From Ascidia mentula (taxonomy: Eukaryota; Chordata; Ascidiacea; Phlebobranchia; Ascidiidae), in the NCBI GenBank assembly GCA_947561715.1, contig OX387202.1, forward strand, positions 1,984,001 through 2,048,000: a DNA stretch of 64,000 nucleotides, in the 5' to 3' direction. The notes beneath the pieces are model-generated. The model had not been told where the DNA came from. It did no database searches and was given only the letters and a program-made list of their open reading frames with translations. This document shows, piece by piece, positions 61,119 through 64,000 of the stretch; the first letter of the stretch is position 1; the number at the start of each line of letters is the position of its first letter. A program made the translations under genes and the position numbers.

Positions 61119-64000
61119 TTATTTGTTTTTGGCCGCAAAGAACTTCATGATGGCATTAATACAATCCTCAGACTGCCAGCGTTCGATCAGTCTTTCACAT
61201 TCTGCCTTGTTTGTTTTATGAAGTTGTTCCATCTCTGGTGCTCGCATTAATGTTTTTGAGTACAGAAGAGACTGAAATGCACACAAAAATTTTTTATGTA
61301 ATATTTACAAAAAATGACCTAACACAATAATTATTATTATAGGGTTTTACTGGAATGAGAAAAGTTTAACAATCTGAATTTTTATAGCAAGCAAAATAAG
61401 TAATGAAAAAACAGATCTTTTGTTAGATATATTATTGGTTGTTTTCAACTGCAAAGTTAGCATATAAACAAATAATTGATACCTTTGCAGGCAGTTTTGC
61501 AATTTCAGTCAACGCTGCATCTACATTGGACTGGAATGAATCTTTAGGAAATATTTGAGTAACGAGACCACAAGCTAAAGCTTCTTGAACCGTAAACTTT
61601 TTGTTGAACAACATCATTTCACAAGCCTAAAATTGTTAGCAGTCGATAGTATTGGTTTAAATTACGAAACAAACGAAAACAAGATTTCCTATTAGATAAT
61701 TGTCACATGTAAGTTAAAGCATAACGCTTTTATCAATAACAAAATGATATAATGATGCATTCAATCTGGATCCAAAAATATTGGTTAGTGGGACAAATTT
61801 GCTTGTGATTGTGAATATGTAACAATAGTTACAACCAAAGGACCATGCAAAAAGGAAATCAAATTCAGGTTTTGAATGCTACAAAAGCTTACAGAAGCCA
61901 AACGATACTACAACAAATCAGTGATGTGCAACAATGCCCCGTTGAAAATGCCCCAAGTCTTTAGCAGAAATGAAGAAGCTTACCTTAGCGTGGCCCATTA
62001 TTTTTGGGAATGTGTAAGTTGCGCAACCTTCTGGACTTTGACCAAGATTGGTAAACGGAGTTGAAAATGTTGAATTATCCGAGGCAAGTACCAGGTCAAA
62101 CAAACCGAGGACTGTGACAGAAACACCAATAGCTGGACCGTTCACAGCAGCAATGAGGGGTTTTGGAAAGTCAATGAATGCTGACACGAATCGCCTGCAT
62201 AAAAAACTCAAAATTATTCTTAGTTTTGATAAAAAAAGAAGTTCAGGTTTTTCTGTTCACAAAAAAGACTGACAAAAGTGGTCCCTTGTAAGAATTATGG
62301 TTACAAAATGTGTGCTGATTACGGAATTGACACAGTTCTGTTTCATTTTCTAGACACCACACACCATCATGCAATTATGCAAAACAAATATGTTTATGAT
62401 GGAGAAGTATATATATGTATTAAGCAATAAAATGGTTTATTACATCAATGTATAAAATGCAAAACATGTTTTCTGAAACCAGTAGCGTTGACACAAAGTT
62501 GTAACATTGATGTAAAAGACCTTATATTTATGATGATTGGTTACAAATTAGCATGAAGAGTCTGTTTACATGCTTTAATATTTAAACATTTTCCCAGTAT
62601 TTGATAAGATGGGGCAAAAATTTAAAACCTTAAAACTTTAAACCAAAAACAAATTTTGGAGTCGACAAACCTGAGCAAATCACCAGAATCCACAGCAACC
62701 TTTTTCATATCGCTTGGGTTAATGTTCATAAAATTTCCAAGATCATTTCCGCTGCAATAATAATCCCCAGCTCCGGTTACTATGGCAACTGTGCTGTTGT
62801 CTTTTGCTGCTGCATTCAGGGCAACAATAATTTCTTCATACATCTGTAAAGTGGAAAAACAATAATTATATTATTCAAACACATGTGTGATTCCTTGCAA
62901 ACATTTCAAGCAGTTTGTGATCTTTGGCATTTTACTACAATGTTTATTACATATTTGAAAAGTACATATTAAAAAAGGATGTGGTGCGACACCCACAACA
63001 TCATATTAAATAAAAAAAGAATGCCAGAAAACTTTATTATGAATAATCCTGACAGAGGGTTGGTTGTTAAGTTAAAACATTTCGATCCTATGAATCAAAC
63101 TTACATCAACAGTGAGGGCATTTTTCTTGTTCGGTCGATTCAGAACGATCTTAGTAATTTTATTTTCTTGTGTCACAATCAAATTCTTGTATTCAGAAGG
63201 TGACGAAGCCTCAGTTGAAGCTCCTTCTTCTGGCTCTTCATTTCCAGCCAACTCGTTCACCAATGTAACATATTCAGACTTTGCTTCATCCTAAACATTT
63301 TACAAACATAAAACAACTCTAACAGTTGTCATGCCGACATTCTAAACCCACAAATCAATCAAACTCACTACTTTTCTTTGCACCAATAAATCAACAATTG
63401 TGACCAATTCAAAAGTTAATTTACGTTGAAATGTATAAAAACATGGCTCGGTATGCAGAAATTTAATGTTGATTAGGTGCTGGGTTTTTTTTTTCACTAA
63501 AAAATTTCTGTCAAATGACCGAAATGCCAGCAAAAATTTAGGACATTTTCAATTTATTTTGGTCATTTACGTCATAATACTTTCGTTCGCAAAAATGTAA
63601 GCAACTTGAATAATCTACCAGCCAATTTCCTTTGGGACATTGTGTCCAAAATGGCTTTTATTTTTTGTGACATTTCTAAAAAAATTGGGTCAATGACAGA
63701 CAAATGACACAAAAAAAAACCCAGATTAGGTGTAACATGTACTTTTCTTCTTTATTATTACATTCCAGAAGTCAATAATATGAATTTTGTGAGCTGCTTA
63801 CAGATGGTCACTGTATTTACCTGGCCAACAAGACCAAGTTGCACTGAAGGAAAGTACATATTAGACCTAATCAAGTTTAAAATTCTGCATACCGAACCAT
63901 GTTTTTAAACATTTAGTTTAAATATTCAAACAGAACAAAACTGATTTTAGATTAATGTTTTGTTGCTCACTTTGGACATGGCACCAAGTTCATGCCATGC
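61119..64000 (-). CDS. ECI2: Enoyl-CoA delta isomerase 2 with acyl-CoA-binding domain, copy 4 (partial)
   Basis: The gene runs off the right edge. Exons seen: 64000-63971 (partial), 63290-63105, 62843-62671, 62194-61984, 61626-61483 and 61271-61119. The edge exon reads [10 protein letters not shown], the end of an acyl-CoA-binding (ACB) domain; the next finishes that domain (EYVTLVNEL), adds an acidic linker and enters the isomerase ([16 protein letters not shown]). Further marks are [57 protein letters not shown] with the catalytic glutamate, and [16 protein letters not shown]. It ends FFAAKNK-stop without a peroxisomal signal, unlike the other copies, so a mitochondrial location is possible. 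Domain order matches vertebrate ECI2, and this is the likely ancestral gene of the cluster. Confidence 0.93.

Overview
The window looks like nuclear DNA of a tunicate, most likely a Ciona-type ascidian. This is inferred from AT-rich DNA, compact multi-exon animal genes with very short introns, chordate-type orthologues (AHCY, ATP6V0D1, SNX29, ECI2) and lineage-restricted secreted domain mosaics. No bacterial-style operons, CRISPR arrays or rRNA genes were seen. Spliced models were built by eye from GT/AG (or GC/AG) boundaries. In each full model the exon lengths sum to an open frame, which is the main support for them.

Layout. 1-14.5 kb is a repeat-rich, decayed region. Three RNase-inhibitor-type leucine-rich-repeat exons (+) lie among relics of Ty3/gypsy-like LTR elements, Penelope-like elements, two adenovirus-protease-like fragments and an 89-bp minisatellite; one LRR exon and its flank are duplicated at about 4.8 kb distance. 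14.5-20.8 kb holds a tRNA-like SINE fragment, a 430-bp direct repeat pair, a hammerhead-ribozyme-like motif and C2H2 zinc-finger gene relics. 20.8-35.3 kb holds two tandemly duplicated minus-strand genes for secreted mosaic proteins: signal peptide, two trefoil domains, three CCP/sushi domains, one TIL domain, then more CCPs. The first encodes 659 residues and the second 1031; the second gained six CCP exons through tandem copies of a three-CCP block. 36.0-38.7 kb has a plus-strand six-exon gene for an unrecognised secreted cysteine-rich protein of 227 aa, which single-ORF scanning misses.

The right half is conserved and gene dense: ATP6V0D1 (-, 7 exons), AHCY (+, 9 exons, two GC-AG introns), intronless SNX29 (-), then four minus-strand enoyl-CoA isomerase (ECI2-type) genes plus one relic. 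The gene nearest the right edge keeps the acyl-CoA-binding domain; the other three lack it. Two of those end in SKL and one in SAL, which suggests peroxisomal targeting. One SKL copy has lost the segment that holds the family's catalytic glutamate.

The genes do not form one pathway. V-ATPase subunit d, adenosylhomocysteinase and SNX29 are housekeeping or trafficking genes. The ECI2 cluster is a fatty-acid oxidation gene family expanding locally. The trefoil/TIL/CCP pair and the neighbouring cysteine-rich gene are candidate secreted mucosal, coat or defence proteins. That last role is inference only.
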